A DNA stretch of 64,000 nt from Streptomyces coelicoflavus (GTDB lineage Bacteria; Actinomycetota; Actinomycetes; Streptomycetales; Streptomycetaceae), in the NCBI RefSeq assembly GCF_003112555.1, contig NZ_BEWB01000004.1, positions 620,001 through 684,000 on the forward strand, given 5' to 3'. A program made the position numbers and the translations under genes. Below, piece after piece: positions 25,441 through 33,691 of this stretch (positions are counted from its first letter, which is position 1; every line of letters begins with the position of its first letter). The notes under the pieces are model-generated. The model was given only the letters and a program-made list of their open reading frames with translations. It did not search any database and was not told the DNA's origin.

Positions 25441-26280
25441 TCAGCGGGCCGCGCGGGCCCCGGCCGGCAGCCAGGAGAAGGACTGGGCGCTGGGGTCGTC
25501 GCCCGGCTTGTACTCCAGACCGACCCAGCCGTCGTACCCGGCCTTCGCCAGCCGGTCGAGCAGGTCCTCCAGGGGGAGGGAGCCCGTGCCGGGGGCGCCG
25601 CGGCCCGGGTTGTCGGCGATCTGGACGTGGCCGGTCTTCGCGGCGTACGCGTCGATCACCTGCGCCAGGTCCTCGCCGTTCATGGACAGGTGGTAGAGGT
25701 CCATGAGGAACTTGGCGTTGCCGAGCCCGGTGGCCTCGTTGACCTTGTCCACGACCTCGATCGCGGCCGGCGCCGACACCAGCGGGTACAGCGGCGACTC
25801 CGGCTTGTTGAGCGCCTCGACCAGCAGGATCGCGCCGATCCGGTCGGCCGCGCGGGCGGCGAGGACCAGGTTCTCCAGCGCGAGCCGGTCCTGCTCGGCC
25901 GGGTCCACGCCCTCGACGCGGTTGCCGTACAGGGCGTTGAGCGCCGTGCAGCCCAGCGACTTGGCGAAGTCGGCGGCCACGTCGATGTTGGCGCGGAATC
26001 GGTCCGACTCCTCGCCGGGGATCGACAGCGCGCCGCGGTCGGGTCCGGGCAGCTGCCCGGCGTAGAAGTTCAGACCGGTGAGCTGGACGCCGGCGTCCTC
26101 GATGGCCGCCTTGAGCGCGTCGAGCTCGGACTGCTCGGGGGTGGGCGAGTCGATCCAGGGCCACCACAGCTCGACCGCGGTGAAGCCGGCCGCGGCGGCG
26201 GCCGCGGGACGCTCCAGGAGCGGGAGTTCCGTGAAGAGGATCGACAGGTTGACGTTGAAGCGCTGGTCTGCGAATCCCAT
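25441..26280 (-). CDS. hyi: Hydroxypyruvate isomerase
   Basis: 279 residues from ATG 26280. A TIM-barrel isomerase of the AP endonuclease 2/xylose-isomerase superfamily: NVNLSILFTELPLLERPAAA at the start, AVELWWPW on strand 2, LLVEALNKPESPLYPL, MDLYHLSMNGEDL and the C-terminal GLEYKP strand carry the usual metal and substrate positions. It interconverts hydroxypyruvate and tartronate semialdehyde. It is the first gene of the hyi-glxR operon, with a perfect 15 bp operator 35-49 bases upstream. Confidence 0.92.
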   Translation of the reverse strand: MGFADQRFNVNLSILFTELPLLERPAAAAAAGFTAVELWWPWIDSPTPEQSELDALKAAIEDAGVQLTGLNFYAGQLPGPDRGALSIPGEESDRFRANIDVAADFAKSLGCTALNALYGNRVEGVDPAEQDRLALENLVLAARAADRIGAILLVEALNKPESPLYPLVSAPAAIEVVDKVNEATGLGNAKFLMDLYHLSMNGEDLAQVIDAYAAKTGHVQIADNPGRGAPGTGSLPLEDLLDRLAKAGYDGWVGLEYKPGDDPSAQSFSWLPAGARAAR

Positions 26281-26314
26281 CGGGTGCCGCGCTCCCTTCC
26301 GCTCGAGGGTGTGT

Positions 26315-26329
26315 TTCCGTATTACGGAA
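26315..26329. promoter_or_regulatory. Perfect operator TTCCGTATTACGGAA upstream of hyi
   Basis: A perfect 7+1+7 palindrome 35-49 bases before the hyi start codon. Related sites occur before gcl. The position overlaps the expected promoter, which favours repression by an AllR/GclR-like IclR-family protein. The regulator identity is inferred. Confidence 0.7.
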
Positions 26330-26422
26330 GTTCGTTTCTGCTTGATGGAAGGTTGCCCGGGGAGTGCGGCTGTTGTCAAGAGGGGGCGGCGCAAAGCGGT
26401 CACCCCGCGTTAGGTTGACCGC

Positions 26423-26689
26423 GTGCGATTGAGAGTGGAGTTCACGACCGAACCCTTCGACCTGGACGAGGCGCCCGCCCACGCGGTGGTGGCCCGGGAG
26501 GTCGTCGAGGCCGCCGAGCTGGACGCGGTCGACGTCGGCCCCTTCGGCAACACCGCCGAAGGCGGCGCCGACCAGGTGCTCACCGCCGTGGACGCGCTGC
26601 TGCGCCGCTCCCTGGAGGCGGGCGCCACCCGCATCTCGCTCCAGGTCAACGTGGTCGGAGAGGGTGCCGAAGCGGAGGGCGAGCGGTGA
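26423..26689 (+). CDS. Thiamine-binding (MTH1187/DUF77-like) protein
   Basis: 88 residues from GTG 26423. The layout (VEFTTEPFDL strand, helix, VGPFGNTAEGGADQV loop, second helix, RISLQVNVVGE strand) fits the small ferredoxin-like thiamine-binding family, where the GPxGxxxEG loop binds the ligand. No ribosome site is visible. A TAGGTT box at 26411-26416, about seven bases upstream, suggests a leaderless transcript. The gene overlaps the following helix-turn-helix gene by GTGA. Binding of thiamine itself is uncertain. Gcl needs ThDP, which makes the context sensible. Confidence 0.6.
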   Translation: MRLRVEFTTEPFDLDEAPAHAVVAREVVEAAELDAVDVGPFGNTAEGGADQVLTAVDALLRRSLEAGATRISLQVNVVGEGAEAEGER

Positions 26690-27054
26690 CCGGCCCGGCC
26701 GAGGAGCCGTTCATCGCGGCCGTCAAGCCCCTGGTCGACGCCATGGGCGGCGAGATGCTGCCGCCGGACGAGGCCGGCCGGGAGGACGTCGTGCTCTCCT
26801 GGGAGGGTGCCGACGTCGTCGCCGTGCGCCTGCCCCAGCTCGCCGACTCCCTCGACCACATCCTGGCCGCCATGGAGCGCCGGCAGGGCAGGCCGCTGGC
26901 CGACCTGGACCGCAGGGCCAAGCAGGAGGTCGTACGGGCCCTGGAGGCGCGTGGTGCCTTCGCCGTACGCCACGGCGTGGAGACCGTCGCGGGCGCCCTC
27001 GGCGTCAGCCGTTTCACGGTGTACAACTACCTCAACCGCGAGAAGAGCACCTGA
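26686..27054 (+). CDS. Small helix-turn-helix DNA-binding protein
   Basis: 122 residues from a GTG overlapping the previous TGA. The N-terminal 60 residues are acidic and begin EEPFIAAVKPLVDAMGGEML. The C-terminal 45 contain a helix-turn-helix (GVETVAGALGVSRFTVYNYL) close to the end, like a PucR- or Fis-type domain. It sits between the catalase/glxR/hyi genes and the uricase operon, so it is the best local candidate for the regulator binding the palindromes at 24396 and 27125. That link is inference. A T-tailed terminator follows. Confidence 0.65.
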   Translation: MTGPAEEPFIAAVKPLVDAMGGEMLPPDEAGREDVVLSWEGADVVAVRLPQLADSLDHILAAMERRQGRPLADLDRRAKQEVVRALEARGAFAVRHGVETVAGALGVSRFTVYNYLNREKST

Positions 27055-27077
27055 CCTGCACGGTTCCCGCGCGCCCG

Positions 27078-27110
27078 AAGCCGTCGTCCGGTAACCGGAC
27101 GGCGGCTTTT
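27078..27110 (+). terminator. Intrinsic terminator with T-run
   Basis: A 14-bp stem (one G-U) with arms 27078-27091 and 27095-27108 and loop TAA ends in TTTT. It lies 24 bases after the helix-turn-helix gene and separates it from the uraD promoter. Confidence 0.9.
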
Positions 27111-27124
27111 CTGACCCCGAATTT

Positions 27125-27164
27125 TCAACAAAGTGTTGACGGCTTGTTTCCGAGGGCGTTAGCT
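27125..27164 (+). promoter_or_regulatory. uraD operon promoter with TCAACA-N3-TGTTGA operator
   Basis: The 15 bp palindrome TCAACA-AAG-TGTTGA (27125-27139) runs into TTGACG (27136-27141), followed after 17 bases by TTAGCT (27159-27164). Operator and -35 overlap exactly as in the catalase promoter. The start codon is 40 bases beyond the -10 box. Confidence 0.75.
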
Positions 27165-27203
27165 ATCGGCACGCCCGCCCAGCACAAGGCCACGGAGGCT
27201 CCC

Positions 27204-27719
27204 GTGACGTCCACTTCCGCGACGGGCCTGGCCCGCTTCAACACCCTCGAGGAGTCCTCGGCACGCGCCGAGCTCCTCGAGGCGTGCGCCGCCACGGCGT
27301 GGGCCCGGCACCTGCTCACCGCCCGCCCCTTCGCCACCCCCGAGGACCTGTACGCCGCCAGCGACGCCGCCATGGCCGGGCTGACCGCCGAGGACCTCGC
27401 GGAGGCGATGGCCGGGCACCCGCCGATCGGCCGGCCCAAGCCGGGCGACCCGACCTCGTCCCGCGAACAGGCGGGCATGGCCGGCGCCGCCGAGGAACTC
27501 AAGGCGGAGATGCTCGAACTGAACCTGGCCTACCAGGAGAAGTTCGGCCACGTCTTCCTGATCTGCGCCACCGGCAGGACCGGCGAGCAGATGCGGGACG
27601 CGGTCAAGGAGCGGATCGGCAACTCGCCCGAGCAGGAGCGCGAGATCGTCCGCACCGAACTGGGGAAGATCAACCGCATCCGCCTGACCCGACTCGTCGA
27701 ACAGGACGCCCGACCATGA
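27204..27719 (+). CDS. uraD: OHCU decarboxylase
   Basis: 171 residues from GTG 27204 after CACGGAGG. The helical UraD fold is marked by RFNTLEESSARAELLEACA at the start, the catalytic-His motif AGHPPIGRPK near 70 followed by SREQAGM, and FGHVFLICATGRTGEQM. It decarboxylates 2-oxo-4-hydroxy-4-carboxy-5-ureidoimidazoline to S-allantoin, the last step after uricase and HIU hydrolase. It is the first gene of the uraD-uraH-uricase operon and overlaps uraH by ATGA. Confidence 0.95.
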   Translation: MTSTSATGLARFNTLEESSARAELLEACAATAWARHLLTARPFATPEDLYAASDAAMAGLTAEDLAEAMAGHPPIGRPKPGDPTSSREQAGMAGAAEELKAEMLELNLAYQEKFGHVFLICATGRTGEQMRDAVKERIGNSPEQEREIVRTELGKINRIRLTRLVEQDARP

Positions 27720-28117
27720 GCACCAGCACCACCGCCTCCGTGTCCACGCACATCCTGGACACCAGCGTCGGCCGCCCCGCCGGGGACGTCGCCGTCCGCC
27801 TCGCCGCCCGTGCGGGCCGCGAAGCGGACTGGCAGGCGCTCGGCGGCTCCGCGACCGACGCCGACGGCCGGTGCAAGGACCTCCCGGCCCTGCCGGAGGG
27901 CACCACCCACGTACGGCTCGACTTCGACACCGAGACGTACTTCGCCAAGAAACAAGCCGCGGCCCAGCAGGACGCCCCCGCGCTCCGGGACAGCGAGAAC
28001 GGCCGGCCCGTGTTCTTCCCCGAGGTCACCATCACCTTCGCGGTGGTGCCCGGCGAGCACTACCACGTTCCGCTGCTGCTCAACCCGTTCGGCTACTCCG
28101 TTTACCGAGGGAGCTGA
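27716..28117 (+). CDS. uraH: 5-hydroxyisourate hydrolase
   Basis: 133 residues from an ATG overlapping the uraD stop. A transthyretin-like protein with the N-terminal STHILDTSVGRPAGDVAV motif, the FFPEVTITFAV strand, EHYHVPLLLNPFGYS and the C-terminal signature YRGS. His, Arg and Tyr of these motifs form the active site. It hydrolyses the uricase product 5-hydroxyisourate to OHCU. It is followed after 7 bases by the uricase gene. Confidence 0.95.
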   Translation: MSTSTTASVSTHILDTSVGRPAGDVAVRLAARAGREADWQALGGSATDADGRCKDLPALPEGTTHVRLDFDTETYFAKKQAAAQQDAPALRDSENGRPVFFPEVTITFAVVPGEHYHVPLLLNPFGYSVYRGS

Positions 28118-28124
28118 CCGAATC

Positions 28125-29060
28125 ATGACCCGTTTCGTCCTGGGACAGAACCAGTACGGCAAGGCAGAGAACCGCGTCGTCAAGATCACGCGTGACGGCG
28201 ACACGCACCACATCAAGGACCTGAACGTCTCCGTCGCCCTGTCCGGCGACATGGAGGAGGTCCACCGCAGCGGTTCCAACGCCAACGTCCTGCCGACCGA
28301 CACCACCAAGAACACGGTGTTCGCCTTCGCCAAGGAGCACGGGATCGAGAGCGCCGAGGACCTCGGCGTCGCGCTCGCCCGCCACTTCGTGGACAACAAC
28401 GAGCCGATCCACCGGGCCCGCATCCGCGTCGAGGAGTACGGCTGGGAGCGGATCGAGACCTCCAAGGGCGGCGCCCGCTTCGTCGGCGCGGAGGAGATCG
28501 CGCACTCCTTCGTCCGCACCGGCCAGGAGACCCGCGTCGCGCAGATCACCTACGACGGCCACGGCATCCAGGTGCTCTCCGGGTTCAAGGACCTGACCGT
28601 CCTGAACTCGACCAACTCCGAGTTCTTCGGCTTCCTCAAGGACAAGTACACGACCCTCCAGGAGGACCACGACCGCATTCTCGCCACCACCGTCTCCACC
28701 TGGTGGCGGCACAACTGGGACGGCATCGACTCGCACGCCCCCGACTGGGACCGCTCCTACAGCGGGGTGCGCAAGCACGCGCTCCAGGCGTTCGCCGAGA
28801 CCTACTCGTACTCGCTCCAGCAGACCCTCTTCGAGATGGGTGTGCGGGTGCTCAACTCCCGCGACGAGGTCGACGAGATCCGCTTCTCGATGCCCAACAA
28901 GCACCACTTCCGCTCGGACCTGTCGCCCTTCGGGATCGACAACGACGCCAAGGACGGCGCGGTGTACTACGCCGCCGACCGCCCGTACGGCCTGATCGAG
29001 GCCACCATCCTGCGCGACGGCGCCGAGCAACTCATCCCGGTCGACATGACCAACCTCTGA
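28125..29060 (+). CDS. uox: Urate oxidase (cofactor-free uricase)
   Basis: 311 residues, the usual length for the two tandem T-fold domains. LGQNQYGKAENRVVKI gives the catalytic Lys region. The oxyanion/substrate threonine lies in NVLPTDTTKNTVF. The second domain has VLNSTNSEFFGFLKDKYTT and the C-terminal SMPNKHHFRSDL. It oxidises urate with O2 to 5-hydroxyisourate and H2O2 in the cytosol. The peroxide explains the linked catalase. A 17 bp hairpin follows the stop and may lower expression of the downstream permease. Confidence 0.96.
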   Translation: MTRFVLGQNQYGKAENRVVKITRDGDTHHIKDLNVSVALSGDMEEVHRSGSNANVLPTDTTKNTVFAFAKEHGIESAEDLGVALARHFVDNNEPIHRARIRVEEYGWERIETSKGGARFVGAEEIAHSFVRTGQETRVAQITYDGHGIQVLSGFKDLTVLNSTNSEFFGFLKDKYTTLQEDHDRILATTVSTWWRHNWDGIDSHAPDWDRSYSGVRKHALQAFAETYSYSLQQTLFEMGVRVLNSRDEVDEIRFSMPNKHHFRSDLSPFGIDNDAKDGAVYYAADRPYGLIEATILRDGAEQLIPVDMTNL

Positions 29061-29068
29061 CGCGGGAC

Positions 29069-29107
29069 GCGCGCCACCCGCCCCGCCCCCCGGGGCGGGT
29101 GGCGCGC
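29069..29107 (+). terminator. 17 bp stem-loop between uricase and permease
   Basis: Perfect 17 bp arms (29069-29085, 29091-29107) around a five-C loop, located 8 bases after the uricase stop and 18 bases before the permease start. It acts as a terminator or as a stabiliser that uncouples the two genes. Confidence 0.75.
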
Positions 29108-29125
29108 CACACCGGAGGAAACACC

Positions 29126-30541
29126 ATGGCACAGCCTGCAACGGAGCCGGCGAAAGGCTCACGTCCCACCCCGCCACCGGTGCACACCGAGGACGCCGTC
29201 ACGTCCGTGCACCCGGTCGACGAGAAGCTCCACCCCTCGCGGCTCGTCCCCGCAGCGCTCCAGCACATCGCCGCCATGTACGCGGGCGTCGTCACTCCTC
29301 CGCTCATCATCGGCCAGGCCTGCGGACTCGACCTCGAGGGCCGCACCCGGCTGATCGCGGCCTCGCTGCTCATCGCGGGCGTCGCCACCCTGCTCCAGAC
29401 CCTCGGCGTCAAGGGCTTCGTCGGCAACCGCCTGCCGTTCGTCAACGCCGCCTCCTCGGCCGGTATCGCGCCCATCCTCGCCATCGTCGAGACCAACACC
29501 GAGGGCAGCCAACTCCCCGCCGTCTACGGCGCGGTGATGGTCGCCGGTGTCTTCTGCCTCGCCGTCGGCCCCTTCTTCGGCCGACTGCTCCGCTTCTTCC
29601 CACCGCTGGTCACGGGCGTGGTCATCACCCTCATCGGCGTCACGCTGATGCCGGTCCCGGTCGGCTGGGCCCAGGGCGGCGACAAGACCGCCGCCGACTT
29701 CGGCTCGATGCGCAACCTCGCGCTCGCCGCCTTCACCCTCGCGGTGATCCTGGTCATCCAGCGCTTCGGCAAGGGCTTCGTCAAACAAGTGGCCCTGCTG
29801 TTCGGCCTGTTGATCGGCACCCTGGCCGCCATCCCCTTCGGCATGGCCGACTTCGGCGCCCTGGACTCCGCGCCGGTCGCCGCCCTGCCGACCCCCTTCG
29901 CCTTCGGCGCCCCCGAGTTCCAGCCCGCCGCCATCCTGCCGCTGTGCATCGTCATGCTGGTCCTGATGACGGAGTCGTCCGCGGGCATGCTCGCCCTCGG
30001 TGAGATCTGCGACCGCCGCGCCGACGCCAAGGTCATCACCCGCGGCCTGCGCACCGACGGCCTCGCCACCCTGGTCGGCCCCGTCTTCGGCGGCTTCCCC
30101 ACCTCCGCCTTCGCGCAGAACGTCGGCGTCGTCTCCCTCACCCGGGTGCGCAGCCGCTACGTCGTCGCCGTCGCCGGCGCCACCCTGCTCGTCCTCGGCG
30201 CCTTCCCGGTCCTCGGCGCGGTCGTCTCACTGGTCCCGATGCCGGTCCTGGGCGGCGCGGGCATCGTGCTCTTCGGCTCGATCGCGGTCAGCGGCATCCG
30301 TACGCTGTCCGAGGCCGGACTCGACGACAGCTCCAACATCATCCTGGTCGCCGTGGCGCTCGGCGCGGGCATCATCCCGCTCGCCGCGCCGACCTTCTAC
30401 GCCGAGTTCCCCGCCTGGGCACAGACCGTGCTCGGCTCCGGCATCAGCGCGGGGGCGATCGTCGCGGTCGCCCTCAACCTGTTCTTCCACCACCTCGGCA
30501 CCCGGAGCCGTCACCCGGCCCCGGCACTCAAATCCTCCTAG
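29126..30541 (+). CDS. NCS2 family urate/xanthine permease
   Basis: 471 residues from ATG 29126 after CGGAGGAA. A multi-pass nucleobase:cation symporter 2: QHIAAMYAGVVTPPLII in helix 1, the NRLPFVNAASSAGIAPI region, and the NCS2 signature region here VLMTESSAGMLALGEIC with downstream GGFPTSAFAQNVGVVSLT. The Gln/Asn positions fit the UacT/XanQ branch for urate or xanthine. It likely imports substrate for the uricase and deaminase pathway. A closely related second permease lies at 32275. Confidence 0.92.
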   Translation: MAQPATEPAKGSRPTPPPVHTEDAVTSVHPVDEKLHPSRLVPAALQHIAAMYAGVVTPPLIIGQACGLDLEGRTRLIAASLLIAGVATLLQTLGVKGFVGNRLPFVNAASSAGIAPILAIVETNTEGSQLPAVYGAVMVAGVFCLAVGPFFGRLLRFFPPLVTGVVITLIGVTLMPVPVGWAQGGDKTAADFGSMRNLALAAFTLAVILVIQRFGKGFVKQVALLFGLLIGTLAAIPFGMADFGALDSAPVAALPTPFAFGAPEFQPAAILPLCIVMLVLMTESSAGMLALGEICDRRADAKVITRGLRTDGLATLVGPVFGGFPTSAFAQNVGVVSLTRVRSRYVVAVAGATLLVLGAFPVLGAVVSLVPMPVLGGAGIVLFGSIAVSGIRTLSEAGLDDSSNIILVAVALGAGIIPLAAPTFYAEFPAWAQTVLGSGISAGAIVAVALNLFFHHLGTRSRHPAPALKSS

Positions 30542-30613
30542 GGTCCTGCCGTGCCCTCCCCGTGGGTACTCGACTCCCCGTCCACGGGCCGCACCGAGAG
30601 AGAAGGAAGCAGC

Positions 30614-32029
30614 ATGGCAGCATCAGCGGCAGCCGATCGCTTCGCCGCCCCCGCGGCAGCCGATCGCATCGTCATCGAGAACTGCGCCATCGCGACCGTC
30701 GACGCGGACGACACCGAGTACGCCTCGGGCCACGTCGTGCTCGCCGGCCACCGGATCGAGGCGGTCGGCGCGGGGCGGGCACCCGAGGACCTGGACAACG
30801 TCGTACGCCGGATCGACGCGACCGGACACCTGGTCACCCCCGGCCTGGTCAACACCCACCACCACTTCTACCAGTGGCTCACCCGGGGCCTGGCCACCGA
30901 CCACAACCTGTTCGACTGGCTGGTCGCCCTGTACCCGACCTGGGCGCGCCTCGACGAGCCGATGGCCCACGCGGCGGCCCAGGGCTCGCTCGCGATGATG
31001 GCCCGCGGCGGCGTCACCACCGCCGCCGACCACCACTACATCCACCCGCGCGGCGCCGGCGACCTGTCCGGCGCGATCGTCCGCGCAGCCCGCGACATGG
31101 GTGTGCGCTTCACCCTCGCCCGCGGCTCCATGGACCGCGGCGAGTCCGACGGCGGGCTGCCGCCGGACTTCGCGGTGGAGAGCCTGGACGACGCGCTCGC
31201 CGCCACCGAGGCCACCGTCCGCGAGCACCACGACCCCTCCTTCGACGCGATGACCCAGGTCGCCGTCGCCCCCTGCTCACCCTTCTCCGTCTCCACCGAA
31301 CTGATGCGCCAGGGCGCCGAGCTGGCCCGCCGGCTCGGGGTGCGGCTGCACACCCACGGCTCGGAGACCGTGGAGGAGGAGAAGTTCTGCCACGAGCTGT
31401 TCGGCATGGGTCCCACCGACTACTTCGAGTCCACCGGCTGGCTCGGCGAGGACGTGTGGATGGCGCACTGCGTCCACATGAACGACTCCGACATCGCCGC
31501 CTTCGCCCGCACCGGCACCGGCGTCGCCCACTGCCCCTCCTCCAACGCCCGCCTGGCCGCCGGCATCGCCCGGGTCCCCGACCTGCTCGCCGCCGGCGTC
31601 CCGGTCGGCCTCGGCGTCGACGGCACCGCCTCCAACGAGTCCGGCGAACTCCACACCGAACTGCGCAACGCCCTGCTGATCAACCGCCTCGGCGCCCACC
31701 GCGAGGCCGCGCTGAACGCCCGCAGGGCGCTGCGCCTGGGCACCCACGGCGGCGCCCGGGTCCTCGGGCGGGCCGCCGAGACCGGCTCCCTGGAGGCGGG
31801 CAAGCTCGCCGACCTGGTGCTGTGGCGGATGGACACCCTCGCCCACTCCTCGATCACCGACCCGGTGACCGCCCTGGTCCTCGGCGCCCCCGCACCGGTC
31901 ACGGCGTCGTTCGTGAACGGCCGGCAGATCGTCGAGGACGGCAGGCTGCTCACGGTCGACGAGGACGCCGTAGCCCGCTCCACCCGGGACGAGGCACGGC
32001 GCCTGGCGCGGATCGCCGCGCAGGACTGA
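30614..32029 (+). CDS. 8-oxoguanine deaminase
   Basis: 471 residues from ATG 30614 after GAGAAGGAAG. An amidohydrolase-superfamily deaminase: NTHHHFYQWLTRGL holds the metal-binding HxH, HTHGSETVEEEKF the third His, AHCVHMNDSDIAAF the fourth, and GVDGTASNESGELHTELR the metal Asp. These match the 8-oxoguanine deaminase branch (PA0142-type) rather than guanine deaminase or AtzA. The product is urate, feeding the adjacent uricase. It is flanked by two NCS2 permeases. Confidence 0.88.
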   Translation: MAASAAADRFAAPAAADRIVIENCAIATVDADDTEYASGHVVLAGHRIEAVGAGRAPEDLDNVVRRIDATGHLVTPGLVNTHHHFYQWLTRGLATDHNLFDWLVALYPTWARLDEPMAHAAAQGSLAMMARGGVTTAADHHYIHPRGAGDLSGAIVRAARDMGVRFTLARGSMDRGESDGGLPPDFAVESLDDALAATEATVREHHDPSFDAMTQVAVAPCSPFSVSTELMRQGAELARRLGVRLHTHGSETVEEEKFCHELFGMGPTDYFESTGWLGEDVWMAHCVHMNDSDIAAFARTGTGVAHCPSSNARLAAGIARVPDLLAAGVPVGLGVDGTASNESGELHTELRNALLINRLGAHREAALNARRALRLGTHGGARVLGRAAETGSLEAGKLADLVLWRMDTLAHSSITDPVTALVLGAPAPVTASFVNGRQIVEDGRLLTVDEDAVARSTRDEARRLARIAAQD

Positions 32030-32063
32030 GCCGAACACCGCACAACAGAACACCACTTGATCT

Positions 32064-32185
32064 CCGGCCGGGAGGGACGGCTCCCGGCCGGTAACCGTGG
32101 ACCCGAGCGGGGTCCACGGTGGCCTACTCCGGGGTGTGCGCCCCTGCGCGCACGCCCCGGAGCGGTCGCCCGTTCCCCCGAACGG
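32064..32185 (+). promoter_or_regulatory. Four consecutive stem-loops in permease leader
   Basis: Between the deaminase stop and the second permease start lie four hairpins. They are 11 bp (32064-32074/32081-32091), 11 bp (32094-32104/32110-32120), 14 bp with one wobble (32127-32140/32149-32162) and 6 bp (32170-32175/32180-32185). The first or second could end the deaminase transcript. The array as a whole looks like a structured leader. No known purine or xanthine riboswitch consensus was recognised. Confidence 0.6.
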
Positions 32186-32274
32186 TCCGTCCCGGTCCCG
32201 CACGACCAGCACCCGCACCACCTCCCTGACACCCACGTCAGAGCCGACGTGTAACCGACCGGAGGAACGCCGCC

Positions 32275-33663
32275 GTGGCCGACCACCCTGTTGACGAGAA
32301 ACTCCCGCCACTGAAGATGGCGACGACCGGCCTGCAACACGTGGCCGCCATGTACGCCGGGGTCGTCGCCCCGCCCCTGATCGTCGGCGCGGCCATCGGC
32401 CTGAGCGCCACCGAGCTGACCTTCCTCACCGGCGCCTGCCTGTTCACCGCGGGCCTGGCGACCTTCCTCCAGACCCTGGGCATCTGGAAGATCGGAGCCC
32501 GGCTGCCCTTCGTCAACGGTGTCACCTTCGCCGGTGTCGCCCCCATGACCGCGGTCGTCGCCTCCACCGACGACAAGTCCGACGCCCTGCCGATCATCTT
32601 CGGCGCGGTCATCGTCGCCGGACTCCTCGGTTTCCTCGCGGCCCCCTTCTTCAGCAAGGCGATCCGCTTCTTCCCGCCGGTCGTCACCGGCACCGTCATC
32701 ACCCTGATCGGCATATCCCTGCTCCCGGTGGCCTTCGGCTGGGCGCAGGGTCCCGCTCCGGCGGCGGACGACTACGGCTCGGCGACCAACCTGGGCCTGG
32801 CCGCCCTCACCCTCGTCATCGTCCTGGTCCTGCGCCGCTTCACCCGCGGCTTCGTCAAGCAGATCGCCGTGCTGCTCGGTCTGGTCGCGGGCACGCTCAT
32901 CGCGATCCCGTTCGGCGTCACGGACTTCGGCCCGGTCGCGGACGCGGACATCGTCGGCTTCCCCACCCCCTTCCACTTCGGCGCCCCGCAGTTCCAGATC
33001 GCCGCGATCCTGTCCATGTGCGTGGTGATGGTCGTCTCGATGACCGAGTCCACGGCCGACATGCTCGCCCTCGGAGAGATCGTGGAGCGCCCGGCCGACG
33101 AGAAGACCATTGCGGCCGGCCTGCGTGCCGACACGCTGGGCTCCGCCCTCAGCCCGTTCTTCAACGGCTTCATGTGCAGCGCCTTCGCCCAGAACATCGG
33201 CCTGGTCGCCATGACGAAGATCCGCAGCCGCTACGTCGTCGCGGTCGGCGGCGGCTTCCTGGTCCTGATGGGCCTGTGCCCGATGGCGGCGTCGCTGATC
33301 GCCGTCGTCCCGCGTCCGGTCCTGGGCGGCGCCGGCGTGGTCCTCTTCGGCTCCGTCGCCGCCAGTGGCATCCAGACCCTGGTCCGGGCGAGCCTGGACA
33401 AGGACAACAACGTCCTGATCGTGGCGGTCTCCCTGGCGGTCGGCATCATCCCGATCGCCGCGCCGGAGTTCTACCACTCGTTCCCGGAGAACGCGCGGAT
33501 CATCCTCGACTCGGGCATCTCCACCGGCTGTGTGGCCGCCGTCCTGCTCAACCTGGTCTTCAACCACATCGGCGGCCGGGAGCGCGAGGCGGAGGACGTC
33601 ACCCACCCGATGGAGGCGGGCGACGAGATCACCGAGGCGTCCCGGGCGGCGGCGATGCCGTGA
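32275..33663 (+). CDS. NCS2 family purine permease, second copy
   Basis: 462 residues from GTG 32275 after ACCGGAGGAAC. It aligns throughout with the permease at 29126 (QHVAAMYAGVVAPPLIV, ARLPFVNGVTFAGVAP, SMTESTADMLALGEIVERP, CSAFAQNIGLVAMTKIRSRYVV), so the two are paralogues, but substrate-site residues differ (AASSAG versus GVTFAG). Different purine preferences are likely. It has its own structured leader. It converges on a thioesterase gene with 28 bases between stops. Confidence 0.92.
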   Translation: MADHPVDEKLPPLKMATTGLQHVAAMYAGVVAPPLIVGAAIGLSATELTFLTGACLFTAGLATFLQTLGIWKIGARLPFVNGVTFAGVAPMTAVVASTDDKSDALPIIFGAVIVAGLLGFLAAPFFSKAIRFFPPVVTGTVITLIGISLLPVAFGWAQGPAPAADDYGSATNLGLAALTLVIVLVLRRFTRGFVKQIAVLLGLVAGTLIAIPFGVTDFGPVADADIVGFPTPFHFGAPQFQIAAILSMCVVMVVSMTESTADMLALGEIVERPADEKTIAAGLRADTLGSALSPFFNGFMCSAFAQNIGLVAMTKIRSRYVVAVGGGFLVLMGLCPMAASLIAVVPRPVLGGAGVVLFGSVAASGIQTLVRASLDKDNNVLIVAVSLAVGIIPIAAPEFYHSFPENARIILDSGISTGCVAAVLLNLVFNHIGGREREAEDVTHPMEAGDEITEASRAAAMP

Positions 33664-33691
33664 CGCCGGGAGCTGCGCGGCGGGGCCGGGG

